DNA of 64,000 bases. Origin: a virus. The DNA is taken from IMG/VR virus record IMGVR_UViG_3300027985_000978, positions 1 through 64,000 of that record. One strand, 5' to 3'. Below are positions 24,601-30,485 of this stretch, in pieces; position 1 is the first letter of the stretch, and every line of letters begins with the position of its first letter. The notes beneath the pieces are model-generated. The model did no database searches, was not told where the DNA came from, and was given only the letters and a program-made list of their open reading frames with translations. A program made the translations under genes and the position numbers.

Positions 24601-25317
24601 CGAAAAGACCGCCTGAACTGGTTAGATCTGCAACTCAAAAACGCCAGTTCCGCTTACACCAAATCCAAGGAACTGATCAAAGAAGCTGACACCCCATACA
24701 CTGAAGACGGCGAATTTAACCTTGCGCTGGTGGTCAGTGATCTGAAGGCTGTCGGTTTCCTTGAGCGTGACCCGTCCGAGTTCACCCCTAAAGTGCTGAT
24801 CGCTCAATTCCAGAGTGCGGCATTAGGGATTAACAGTTACAGCAACAAGGGCAAGATCTTTAACTGGATACTGGAACTGGAAAGCTCAAAAATCCCAGCA
24901 CCGGAACCAGTGAAAGAGGACGCCCAGCCGGAACCGGAACCAGCCAAGGAAGAGGAAAAAACGGCGGCTGAAACAGTTGTCAAAGCAGTGAAGCAAACCG
25001 GCGAACTACCGCAGATTGGTAAATTAATCATGCGCGTGAACACTAAATCGTTCACAACTGGCGGCGGCAAATATAAATCCCGTGGCGGCTGGCGTACTTC
25101 CCCTACTCGCACAATGGAAGTGGGCGAATGGATTGGCATTCAAGATCCTGAAGCGTTTGAAGGTGTTCTGTATAAAAACAAGGATACGCTCAAGAAACGG
25201 ATCGGCATGGAAAATACAATCTTTGCTAAAAATGCGTCGTCTGAATATCCTGATGCGTGGTGGTTCATCCCAGCTGATACCGACCCAGCATTACTAACTG
25301 AAATCTTAGGGAGCTAA
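18604..25317 (+). CDS. darB: DarB-type antirestriction protein: adenine methyltransferase fused to superfamily 2 helicase
   Basis: 2237 residues, near the 2255 of P1 DarB (from memory). Residues about 95-330 are a class I SAM methyltransferase: GNFLEPSAGAGVFHG (motif I, about 123-137) and VGNVPFGE (motif IV, about 187-194, with NVPF in place of NPPF). From about 840 there is a DEAD/SNF2-like helicase: DTGLGKTASAL (Walker A, about 852), VIDEGHNYRN (motif II, about 1048), LLTATPTVNS (about 1099) and QRNGRGARVG (motif VI, about 1470). The last 700 residues include coiled coils and a Pro/Glu linker before a C-terminal domain. P1 DarB is carried in the head and injected with DNA to block type I restriction; the same is inferred here. 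ATG 18604 has AAAAGGG upstream. Confidence 0.9.
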   Translation: MNAIVSKAVASVIAARTLEQLLGTYDALFPLLHQQDEPAPVFGVEKQSGVSIERTRKEANAAAQAILKRVGTDHTLLTEEDKAVLRQYSGLGGIGGSIHEYYTPQWVAEGIWDAMAANGMGAGNFLEPSAGAGVFHGTKPRGAIMTATEIDQTSSQINQLLHPEDRVNNSSFETLAVSSEDGTWDGVVGNVPFGETRGSYGALDPEYAHVKYVDAYFVTRMLDKIKAGSMMCVVVPMRIVSGAKFKAFRKEISLKGEFLGAHRLPSGTFSNNGTDTATDILVMRKHPEEFSDLVNSRKTTDLKAANVLWDTFINGKWFETSEGKRFIHGEQSTTGSGKFAREVVDRGNITNAQIKEKLAHKFESRIDWLSLELSEPVAPVYGEGDERLINGRWNRLVNGQWQVISLTASDGDTIDAGTYGVNSISQLTTMINQSPLNALELSYDQVMAVARDFPRVTEGVIADAIKLANAQDPKYRERIIRGVLIGQRIRDMNDEVNQTGIIPIATAAELRDLVNNEIGKYGVSAGDKKIAALTGGTSAAGAWNQFVSATDINGKFSALLTGTLQRGDTKAFDDTDASQTVAYLFGQLNLNPVDLSDFNDLYRGATPPTLSDLAKVSGIAITPDGMLAPMDRATCGNVVETTNKLIAAMATTSDPAILSNYQAQLDMINKRRKWSKVDDIEITMSAKWLPRRYALDFLKEVGYEAFEYSKVTDVDGELVDDKEYNGFDGVFSGYGIRDGKKRSNQNEQFERQLENYLNGVTVRSSDAAAAAGYRARIADIEKRFAIWIRQHDDVQKLTDLYNDKFNGYVPFDHHDGDLELGDDYLSGKVVPFGYQCSGVRRLSEDGRGILAFDTGLGKTASALSLVAYNTKLGRAKRTAIVVPLAVFENWYHEAKTVYSAKFFEQCLFAGIEPVHTQDGMIEQEAVLDDEGNPRTGANGEPLTRDKLRQLSGAEITARMNSIPQTNKAVVVMTKEQFASIPMRPESIEARSEKMVDLGIDSGKLQAMAKNHTQAMKKERAKEKAADTGTLKKLDIPYFEDMGFDNVVIDEGHNYRNSYKAGRESSKLAYLPTAQSAKTAIDLAVKSDYLRNKYDGRGVTLLTATPTVNSPIDIFNMLSHVLSPEEWQAYGIYDADDFVKVFGETEEVMVQKLSGQVENKQGLTGFKNLTGLRSLFHRWVNLKDAKSVSDTVKIPELDEQKTEAPMTEEQAQIYETLRKRAEDLSHAKALGIVETDENGWPIPEDSIFAIIRDMDRVCTDTDLYYKTMTFRFPANKLEEVKQLAADLPTSKTIKATASDKEDEEADTESLTTDSGAKITPDEHAVTLVVHEAFEDEVMKRLKKFGLDKKDVSHPVTPKYARLLENLKNAYENGGKQIIFTEEKSQHNKLERIIAHHLGIPSEEISIINAATVKGKGSEDDLRGLELIGAAFNEGKVKILICNKKAEVGVNLHHGTTDIHHLTLPWTPASIKQRNGRGARVGSKQDKVRVWYYVGKGSFDEFRLETLKHKANWQNELFTSDAERMKNADADDGAEASLLLAQDPEQRKARIAENQRKAEEKIKQAAIIRANIDLHNFLKAAHDAAGDPEVVARDLEQAKALMATLNRTYQNAVNNANQNREYAAESTTMKDWYLRNAKDYDRKAKAALPKLNSARKDVARLERQSTRIASATSTMKRLRPELERAQRDNLLEITSDLLDNGSQYLTDGKKLIKAGSIYNSVSGGKIARVESFNFDTKSAEVTLLYLKGEYQSSKLNTTTWWGLEIFGNETSISMSEIEKLQKMMSSLDLTKAVELLDKAEFSEYLQDGTLTLTGSGYVFYDDEAGFQYESSYRMDKKDLSKVIYPDPKDEALKAKMAAWLLKDRSMLSDYRSEYNWIKAVFGDKPTQAVENYGVKAPEQVINEWLAGRMKAYKDAADTQGELEKLNRLESNVYGWSFDSFAWRNMETPPEYQNISDFEAAVQRGKEILKSEAKTLTDAAQARAATKWQAKWTIAESQTPDQRKDRLNWLDLQLKNASSAYTKSKELIKEADTPYTEDGEFNLALVVSDLKAVGFLERDPSEFTPKVLIAQFQSAALGINSYSNKGKIFNWILELESSKIPAPEPVKEDAQPEPEPAKEEEKTAAETVVKAVKQTGELPQIGKLIMRVNTKSFTTGGGKYKSRGGWRTSPTRTMEVGEWIGIQDPEAFEGVLYKNKDTLKKRIGMENTIFAKNASSEYPDAWWFIPADTDPALLTEILGS

Positions 25318-25320
25318 AGA

Positions 25321-25743
25321 ATGATTTCTGAAACGATTATCCCAACCGCTGAAGACATGACCCCTTTGATGGAAGAGGCGTTAGCAGACGGGCGAACAGA
25401 AGAGGAATTTATCAGCGCGTTTACGGGTGGCCTATTGGCTACCCTTAAAGCTGACCCGCGCCAGTATCGCAGCTATGGGCCGTACTGGTGGCCGTTGAAA
25501 TCTATGCTGATTGATGCCGGTTATGCTGGCGTTTTTGGCTCAGAACTTGAACAGGGAACGTTGCAGCATTACACGCTTGATTCACAAGCTATGACACTGG
25601 CGGCGGCATGGGCCTATCAGCAATACCAGATCGGTGAAGGCAAATTGAGAACATCGAGCCACCAGTTAGAAATGGAAGACGGCGAAACATACGAATATGA
25701 GTTAGCCGACACGGAAATGGAAATGTTTATCAGCAATCGCTAA
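25321..25743 (+). CDS. Hypothetical acidic protein, 140 aa, coupled to darB
   Basis: Starts 4 bases after the darB stop, so it is probably co-expressed. Acidic; contains RQYRSYGPYWWPLKSMLIDA and a helical C-terminal half. A clear terminator follows, closing the darB unit. It could assist DarB or its packaging into the head, but nothing but position supports this. Confidence 0.65.
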   Translation: MISETIIPTAEDMTPLMEEALADGRTEEEFISAFTGGLLATLKADPRQYRSYGPYWWPLKSMLIDAGYAGVFGSELEQGTLQHYTLDSQAMTLAAAWAYQQYQIGEGKLRTSSHQLEMEDGETYEYELADTEMEMFISNR

Positions 25744-25748
25744 CCCTC

Positions 25749-25778
25749 AAGCCCTGATATCTAAATCAGGGCTTTTTT
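25749..25778 (+). terminator. Rho-independent terminator of the darB unit
   Basis: AAGCCCTGAT - ATCTAA - ATCAGGGCTT followed by TTTT. Perfect 10-base arms. Confidence 0.9.
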
Positions 25779-25792
25779 ACGCCCCCTATTGT

Positions 25793-25813
25793 AATTCATG
25801 TCTGATATGAATT
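25793..25813. promoter_or_regulatory. 7-bp inverted repeat in the leader of the next unit
   Basis: AATTCAT (25793-25799) mirrors ATGAATT (25807-25813). The same AATTCAT/ATGAATT words make up the inverted repeat at 5148-5185, so both may bind the same protein. Confidence 0.45.
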
Positions 25814-25882
25814 AATATCTACCCAATGGGCGTATTAATCGCCTTCCCACACATCAAGAAGCGGATTAACGGGGAGTTACAC

Positions 25883-26680
25883 ATGAGCACACAAACAACC
25901 AAAGACCTTTTAAAGTCTGCCTTAGATTCAGCCGTTGCAACCATCGAAGCACGCGCCAAAGCACGCATGACCAAATGGATCAAAGCTTGTGCAGCACTAA
26001 ACGATGATTTAGAGCCGACTGTTGATAGCCTTGGCCGTCTGCACGCGCCTTGTAACGGTTATGAGTATGACGATCATAGCTACCAGAAAGGCGAATTTAT
26101 TCACACTCCGCCTGAAGTGTACGAAGCGTTGATCGAAGAAGGTTTCATCATCAATGTTAGACAGCGTGACGAATTCCCGCACAAATTCAAAATCAAAGTG
26201 ACCAGCAAGATCACTGAAGAACTGAAAGAGCTTTCAGCTAACTATCACTTTAAATGTTCATTCGGCAAAAGCTGGGAAGACGGCGATAACAAGATCTGTT
26301 ACGCCTACATTGAAACGGTAAACCCTGCTTATCAGCAAGAGTTGGAAAAGGCCATTACTGCCGCTATGAAAGGCATTGAAGGCCAAGTGGTGAAAGGTGA
26401 TGCGCCAGCAGGAAAACAGACTGTAACAGGCCGTGTCGCCTGCATTAAACTGGAACCTAACCCATACGGCTATCGCGCCCAACCAACCCCAAAAGTGTTC
26501 GTAATTCTTGAGAATAACGCCACGGTTTACGGGACGTTACCCAGCAGCCTTTATGAAGCTGAATCAGGCACACTGATCACATTTACCGCTACATTCGAGC
26601 ACGCCAAGAATGACAGCACTCATGCCTATTTCAAGCGCCCAACTAAAGCGCAAATTATCAGCCAGCCAGAAACTAAATAA
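25883..26680 (+). CDS. Hypothetical protein with C-terminal OB-fold-like domain, 265 aa
   Basis: ATG 25883 has GGGGAG 6 bases upstream; the longer frame from 25826 lacks a site. The N-terminal half is mixed alpha/beta and acidic. Residues about 180-260 (QTVTGRVACIKLEPNPYGYR, then FVILENNATVYGTLPSSLYE, then FTATFEHAKND and AYFKRP) follow a five-strand OB-like pattern seen in several small phage domains. Possible nucleic-acid binding. The leader carries the CACATCAAGAAGCG 14-mer shared with 13140. First of a four-gene run. Confidence 0.6.
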   Translation: MSTQTTKDLLKSALDSAVATIEARAKARMTKWIKACAALNDDLEPTVDSLGRLHAPCNGYEYDDHSYQKGEFIHTPPEVYEALIEEGFIINVRQRDEFPHKFKIKVTSKITEELKELSANYHFKCSFGKSWEDGDNKICYAYIETVNPAYQQELEKAITAAMKGIEGQVVKGDAPAGKQTVTGRVACIKLEPNPYGYRAQPTPKVFVILENNATVYGTLPSSLYEAESGTLITFTATFEHAKNDSTHAYFKRPTKAQIISQPETK

Positions 26681-26692
26681 GGGGATCGCATC

Positions 26693-27250
26693 ATGGCAGT
26701 ATTTATTTATCAGGAAGGCGATCATCCTCGCGGCTTCATCGGTGCAAGGGTAGCTACTACCCTTGGCAATGGTGAATATTCGCAGATGTATTTTTCAGCT
26801 ACATCCGTGTCGCTTAGTTTAGCCAAAGAACGCGCTGACGCTAAAAACAATGAATTAAGATCACAAGCTGAACTCAACAAGAAAACCGCCCGACTTGAGA
26901 AGACAGACAACACCGGCACGATTGCCGGAAACCTCCGCGCTATCATCAAGTGTGATGTGGAGCGCCTAGCCACCGGCACAACCAAATATGTCTATCCGGC
27001 TTTTGTTGTTGGTTCTGGCAAATCCAAGAGAATTCCTATCGGCAATAAATACACGCTCGATGAAGCCTTTGCGCTGGCCGTTGATGAATACTGCAAGCGA
27101 TACGAATACGACGACGAAGCCAAACAGGAACTATTGAGCCGCAAACCATCCAAAGAACTGTTTACCAACTGCCTGTATAACGGCGCAATCAAAAACGGGA
27201 TACCAGTTAACTTTAACGACCTATGCAAAAGATTAAACAAGGGGGATTGA
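26693..27250 (+). CDS. Hypothetical protein, 185 aa
   Basis: ATG 26693 with GGGGA upstream. Basic, Lys/Thr-rich, with a central beta segment (KYVYPAFVVGSGKSKRIPIG) and a helical C-terminus. No family recognised. It follows the OB-like gene by 12 bases, and the next gene starts 3 bases after it. Confidence 0.6.
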   Translation: MAVFIYQEGDHPRGFIGARVATTLGNGEYSQMYFSATSVSLSLAKERADAKNNELRSQAELNKKTARLEKTDNTGTIAGNLRAIIKCDVERLATGTTKYVYPAFVVGSGKSKRIPIGNKYTLDEAFALAVDEYCKRYEYDDEAKQELLSRKPSKELFTNCLYNGAIKNGIPVNFNDLCKRLNKGD

Positions 27251-27253
27251 ATC

Positions 27254-27538
27254 ATGGGATTATCAGTAGTACAGCGCGACACACTTGAAATTATGTATCT
27301 CATTCGCCAGCAGATCGGAGATAAGCCGATCCCATCCATGAAGCTGTTAGAGATCCTGAACGACACACGCTCACACCGCGTACTGCCGCAAAATTTCCGC
27401 ACGTCCTGTCATACGCTGGCACGACATGAACTGATTGCGCTCACACGGCATGAAACCAGCCTTAAACTATCCTTTGCACTCACTAAAAAGGGACTGAAAC
27501 AAGCTGAAACAATCCACCAGCAAAGGAGTCCTGAATAA
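27254..27538 (+). CDS. Winged-helix-like small protein, 94 aa
   Basis: The whole protein fits a single winged-helix or MarR-like fold: helix 1 (TLEIMYLIRQQIG), MKLLEILND, then the putative recognition helix NFRTSCHTLARHELIALTRH, then a wing and a final helix. It overlaps the DUF4236 gene by one base. A Chi octamer lies at 27514 near its end. It could regulate the tandem-repeat promoter that follows. Confidence 0.6.
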   Translation: MGLSVVQRDTLEIMYLIRQQIGDKPIPSMKLLEILNDTRSHRVLPQNFRTSCHTLARHELIALTRHETSLKLSFALTKKGLKQAETIHQQRSPE

Positions 27539-27735
27539 TGGCTATCCAGTTCAGAAAGCGCGTGCGACTGTTGCCGTTCCTATGGCTCAATCTTGGCAAA
27601 ACGGGCGTATCATTCACCCTTGGGGTGAAGCCTATCTTTTTCACTTTCAGTAAGCGTGGGATCGGCTTTAGTGCATCCCTGCCGCGTACCGGTCTAAGTT
27701 ATCGAAAACAACTCACCAGAAGAAAACCACAATAA
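27538..27735 (+). CDS. DUF4236 protein, 65 aa
   Basis: Matches the DUF4236 pattern: start FRKRVRLLPFLWLNLGKTGV, then F-T-L-G-V repeats, then GIGFSASLPRTGLSYR. This small beta-rich domain occurs widely in bacteria and mobile elements, function unknown. Confidence 0.75.
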   Translation: MAIQFRKRVRLLPFLWLNLGKTGVSFTLGVKPIFFTFSKRGIGFSASLPRTGLSYRKQLTRRKPQ

Positions 27736-27750
27736 TTTCACTACATATTG

Positions 27751-27780
27751 TTGACGGGTGCGATATGGGTGCGATATATT
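27751..27780 (+). promoter_or_regulatory. Sigma70 promoter with tandem 11-bp repeats in the spacer
   Basis: TTGACG (27751-27756) and TATATT (27775-27780) with an 18-base spacer. GGGTGCGATAT occurs twice head to tail at 27756-27766 and 27767-27777, filling the space between -35 and -10. A bound protein would block the promoter. Confidence 0.7.
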
Positions 27781-27855
27781 CAAATCGTACTCATTGAGTA
27801 CCTACTAATTTAAGACGCCAGCCAATACCGGCAAGGCATAAAAAGGAGTTCAACC

Positions 27856-28983
27856 ATGTACTTTTCTAACGCTGCTCAAGCCTACACTTTCCTTTCTGAT
27901 AAAACCGCTTATAACGCGCATGTATCCGCTGTTGCTGCAATCAAAAATGAATTAGGCGTTAAGAATTTTAAGGCGCTGGCATCTTCTTATCGCCATACTC
28001 AATCTGCACAAAAAGAAGCCCTTAAAGCTGTTAAAGGCGGCAAAAAATGCACTCAGTCACGATTCGTTGAACTGTGCAAAGAATACAGCTCTTTGCTTGA
28101 GTATCGTAAAAATATTCAGGCAGCTAAACACGCTCGCGCATATACATCCAGCAACACACCACGTAAAAACTGCACTGTGTTTGCATGGAACGCGCACTAT
28201 TCATCCCAAAAAATGGATAACAAAAAAGTGCGTGATATGGCAATCAATCAGGGCCGTTGCGGTACTGAAGCCATGAAAGCAAAACGCTTAGACATCATTC
28301 GCGGCATCATTAGCCGTGAAGTTGTTCCGTCTGTATCTGGCTCTGAATCAATCACTGTTTCACTGGTCACTGATCCTGCGCTGGTTTCTTATAATTCACG
28401 CACCGATAAAGGCGATCAATACAGCAAACGTTGTACTTTCCGTAAAACTGACTTGTATGTGCATGTAAAACTGCCTGCACAATGGTACAGCCGCGTTTAC
28501 AAGCGCGATCTGTATGAAATTGACGGCCTATTTAATCTGGACGTATCAACCGCCCTGCATGGCAATTACGGTGAAGGCGTTGAAGTGTTCGCCGCCACTT
28601 GGTTAGTTGATAGTCGCGGTACATCTAAAAACGTTGTGCGTGGCTTTATCGCTCGTCGTGGTATCTATGCTTTTCATGGCAAAACCTTAGCCAGCGCTGT
28701 GCAAGGATTGGCGCGGAAATGTGAAATTCAATCTCTGATTCAATCAGAGCCTAGCGACATCATTGAACGCGCTAAAAAAGTGGACGGCGTACTTCACCTA
28801 TCTGATAGCTATGCAGTCGGTAACTGTGAATGGGGTACGCTTGATTTCTGCGCTCGTCACAATATCGCCGTAACCGGTGAAAACCCATCTATCACAGTCA
28901 AAGAACTGGCTCAAAAAGTCGCACTCGAACCGCGCCGTGAAGCGCTGGCGGTTCTGGTTCGTGCAATCAAAAAACACATCTAA
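27856..28983 (+). CDS. Hypothetical protein, 375 aa, single-gene unit
   Basis: ATG 27856 preceded by AAGGAG. Basic protein with an N-terminal helical part (1-110) and a longer mixed domain (150-300), including SITVSLVTDPALVSYNSRTD and GFIARRGIYAF. The final 60 residues look like a helical domain. No known catalytic motif. It has its own regulated promoter and about 120 bases of leader, which suggests a stand-alone function. Codon use is ordinary for the region. No family recognised. Confidence 0.65.
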   Translation: MYFSNAAQAYTFLSDKTAYNAHVSAVAAIKNELGVKNFKALASSYRHTQSAQKEALKAVKGGKKCTQSRFVELCKEYSSLLEYRKNIQAAKHARAYTSSNTPRKNCTVFAWNAHYSSQKMDNKKVRDMAINQGRCGTEAMKAKRLDIIRGIISREVVPSVSGSESITVSLVTDPALVSYNSRTDKGDQYSKRCTFRKTDLYVHVKLPAQWYSRVYKRDLYEIDGLFNLDVSTALHGNYGEGVEVFAATWLVDSRGTSKNVVRGFIARRGIYAFHGKTLASAVQGLARKCEIQSLIQSEPSDIIERAKKVDGVLHLSDSYAVGNCEWGTLDFCARHNIAVTGENPSITVKELAQKVALEPRREALAVLVRAIKKHI

Positions 28984-29008
28984 TTCTAGTCCCCACTAGC
29001 AAACCTGC

Positions 29009-29033
29009 CGCGCCTGTTATGGTGCGGCCTTTT
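29009..29033 (+). terminator. Hairpin with T run between the 375-aa gene and the next gene
   Basis: GCCGC - GCCTGTTATGGT - GCGGC followed by CTTTT, directly before the GGAG of the next gene. It probably attenuates read-through rather than stopping it fully. Confidence 0.5.
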
Positions 29034-29045
29034 GGAGTACCTATC

Positions 29046-29462
29046 ATGGCATCTGTAAAAAAATCTGTTCGTCTGATTGATGCAACTATCCGTATTTGTC
29101 GCGTTATTTCCCGTATCAGCAAAGTAGCACCAGACAATGAAATTAACTGGTCTGGTTCGATTAACACTATGGCTGCCGAATATGCGCTGATCATGGAAGA
29201 GAACAAACCAGAACTGACATTCAATCAATGGAACGCGCTTTACTGTCTGTATAACGGCTATATGCCGTCTGAATACCCTGAAAGAGAAGCACGGCTTTTG
29301 TGGTGGCACATTTCTGAAGGGTACACATGGGATGAACAGATAAAGGAATTCTTAGGCACGCAAGAAGCGGCGGCGGCCCTCATTGAAGAAGTGAAAGGAT
29401 GGAACGTTGCCAAACAGCTATCAGCCATCTATCACGCCAAGGCGTTCTGGTCGGAGGTGTAA
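29046..29462 (+). CDS. Hypothetical protein, 138 aa
   Basis: The ATG at 29046 (MASVKKSVRL) has GGAG at normal spacing; the frame from 29019 would start inside the hairpin. Helix-rich with a cluster of Trp and Tyr residues in the middle. It ends 40 bases before the lysozyme-like gene's operator. Function unknown. Confidence 0.6.
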   Translation: MASVKKSVRLIDATIRICRVISRISKVAPDNEINWSGSINTMAAEYALIMEENKPELTFNQWNALYCLYNGYMPSEYPEREARLLWWHISEGYTWDEQIKEFLGTQEAAAALIEEVKGWNVAKQLSAIYHAKAFWSEV

Positions 29463-29501
29463 TCATGCAGCCACTAAAAACACCTTTCACCACCTCACAG
29501 A

Positions 29502-29514
29502 TTGATTAGGATAA
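29502..29514 (+). promoter_or_regulatory. TGATTAGGA operator-like element, copy g
   Basis: TTGATTAGGATAA immediately upstream of (and overlapping the first bases of) the leader hairpin of the lysozyme-like gene. Confidence 0.65.
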
Positions 29515-29553
29515 GATCTCCCATTGGCTCGTAATGACAATGGGAGATCTTAT
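29511..29553 (+). promoter_or_regulatory. RBS-sequestering hairpin of the lysozyme-like gene
   Basis: ATAAGATCTCCCATTG (29511-29526) is perfectly complementary to CAATGGGAGATCTTAT (29538-29553), with an 11-base loop. The Shine-Dalgarno GGGAG (29542-29546) is inside the right arm and the ATG (29555) is one base after it. Any transcript starting upstream would hide its ribosome site. Confidence 0.8.
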
Positions 29554-29554
29554 A

Positions 29555-29992
29555 ATGACAACCACATTACCCCGTGGGATTCGCAACAATAACGCCGGTA
29601 ATATTGATTATCACGCATCAGTTCAATGGCAGGGATTAGACCCCGCAAAACCTTCTGACGGTCGATTCTGCCGGTTCATCAAACCTGAGTATGGTATCCG
29701 CGCTATTACTCGTATCCTGCGCAACTACACTAAGCGTGACGGCACAGCTGGCGTGGGACTGAAGGGCATTGATACCGTTTATGAAATTATCAATCGCTGG
29801 GCTCCGCCAACAGAAAACGACACGGGCGCTTATATCGCCGCAGTCGCTAAAAATGCAGGCGTTGATCCGAAAGAACACATCGAACTGACAGAAGAAAAAC
29901 TGCTAGTTCTGGTGAAAGCGATTGTGAAGCATGAAAACGGGATTCAGCCGTATTCAGATAGCACCATTTTGGCCGGTATTAAGTTAGCTTAG
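29555..29992 (+). CDS. Lysozyme/lytic transglycosylase-like endolysin or virion muralytic protein
   Basis: 145 residues from ATG 29555 with GGGAG 8 bases upstream; the frame from 29534 starts inside the hairpin loop. The N-terminus RGIRNNNAGNIDY followed by W-x-G-x-D and FCRFIKPEYGIRAITRIL is the signature of a phage muralytic family seen in endolysins and virion structural lysozymes. No signal peptide or membrane segment, so export would depend on a holin. It is a single-gene unit between an operator/hairpin and a terminator. The role as P1 Lyz equivalent is likely but the family is not T4 lysozyme. Confidence 0.75.
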   Translation: MTTTLPRGIRNNNAGNIDYHASVQWQGLDPAKPSDGRFCRFIKPEYGIRAITRILRNYTKRDGTAGVGLKGIDTVYEIINRWAPPTENDTGAYIAAVAKNAGVDPKEHIELTEEKLLVLVKAIVKHENGIQPYSDSTILAGIKLA

Positions 29993-30030
29993 AGCCGCTT
30001 AAAACGACTTATTTGCAATCTCTTAAAAAC

Positions 30031-30045
30031 TGATTAGGATAATCA
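30031..30045 (+). promoter_or_regulatory. TGATTAGGA operator-like element, copy h (perfect palindrome)
   Basis: TGATTA - GGA - TAATCA: perfect 6-base arms. No gene lies downstream on the + strand before the terminator at 30097-30122. The 14-mer GGGCAACTTACACA follows at 30048-30061. Confidence 0.65.
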
Positions 30046-30047
30046 AC

Positions 30048-30061
30048 GGGCAACTTACACA
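30048..30061. repeat. 14-bp repeat GGGCAACTTACACA, copy 2
   Basis: Identical to 5440-5453. Here it lies 3 bases after the palindromic operator. Confidence 0.55.
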
Positions 30062-30096
30062 GTAACTTGAATAGGACAAGGCTGGGTAGGATGGGA

Positions 30097-30122
30097 AAAG
30101 GGCAGTCTTCGGACTGCCCTTT
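30097..30122. terminator. Strong bidirectional terminator with TTCG loop
   Basis: AAAGGGCAGTC - TTCG - GACTGCCCTTT, 11-base perfect arms. It separates the lysozyme-like gene (+) from the 118-aa gene (-). Confidence 0.9.
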
Positions 30123-30128
30123 GTCTTT

Positions 30129-30485
30129 CTAGCGGTTCAACAAGTTCAATAACGCATTGTGTCGTCTGACATGGGCCGGAACCGATTCAAACATATCTGA
30201 ATCACTTTCTTCCGAATGATTACCGTCTAAATCGTCGCTGGTGGCCTCTGTCAGCCCCGTTACAGTGATTCCGGCACTTTCAAGCGCCATAGATACCCCG
30301 ATTGGCGTAAATGCGCCTACAGCCATTCTACAGCCTCGCCCGTCCTGTTCGCCGTCGCTCATACCCTCAATTGTTTCCTGATATTCTTCTGGTGTAACAA
30401 TCATTGCGGCTGGTTCGTCGGATGATTCGACATCGAACCGACACACCACCAGCTGATCAAACAATGTAAATGATAGTTCCTGCAT
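30129..30485 (-). CDS. Hypothetical acidic protein, 118 aa, last gene of the antirestriction unit
   Basis: Starts in an overlap with the ddrB stop, so the two are translationally coupled. Strongly acidic in residues 35-100 (Asp/Glu/Ser-rich), with a short basic C-terminus. Small acidic partners beside large injected proteins can be chaperones or inhibitors, but this is speculative. A Chi octamer lies at each end of the gene (30237, 30446). Confidence 0.6.
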   Translation of the reverse strand: MQELSFTLFDQLVVCRFDVESSDEPAAMIVTPEEYQETIEGMSDGEQDGRGCRMAVGAFTPIGVSMALESAGITVTGLTEATSDDLDGNHSEESDSDMFESVPAHVRRHNALLNLLNR

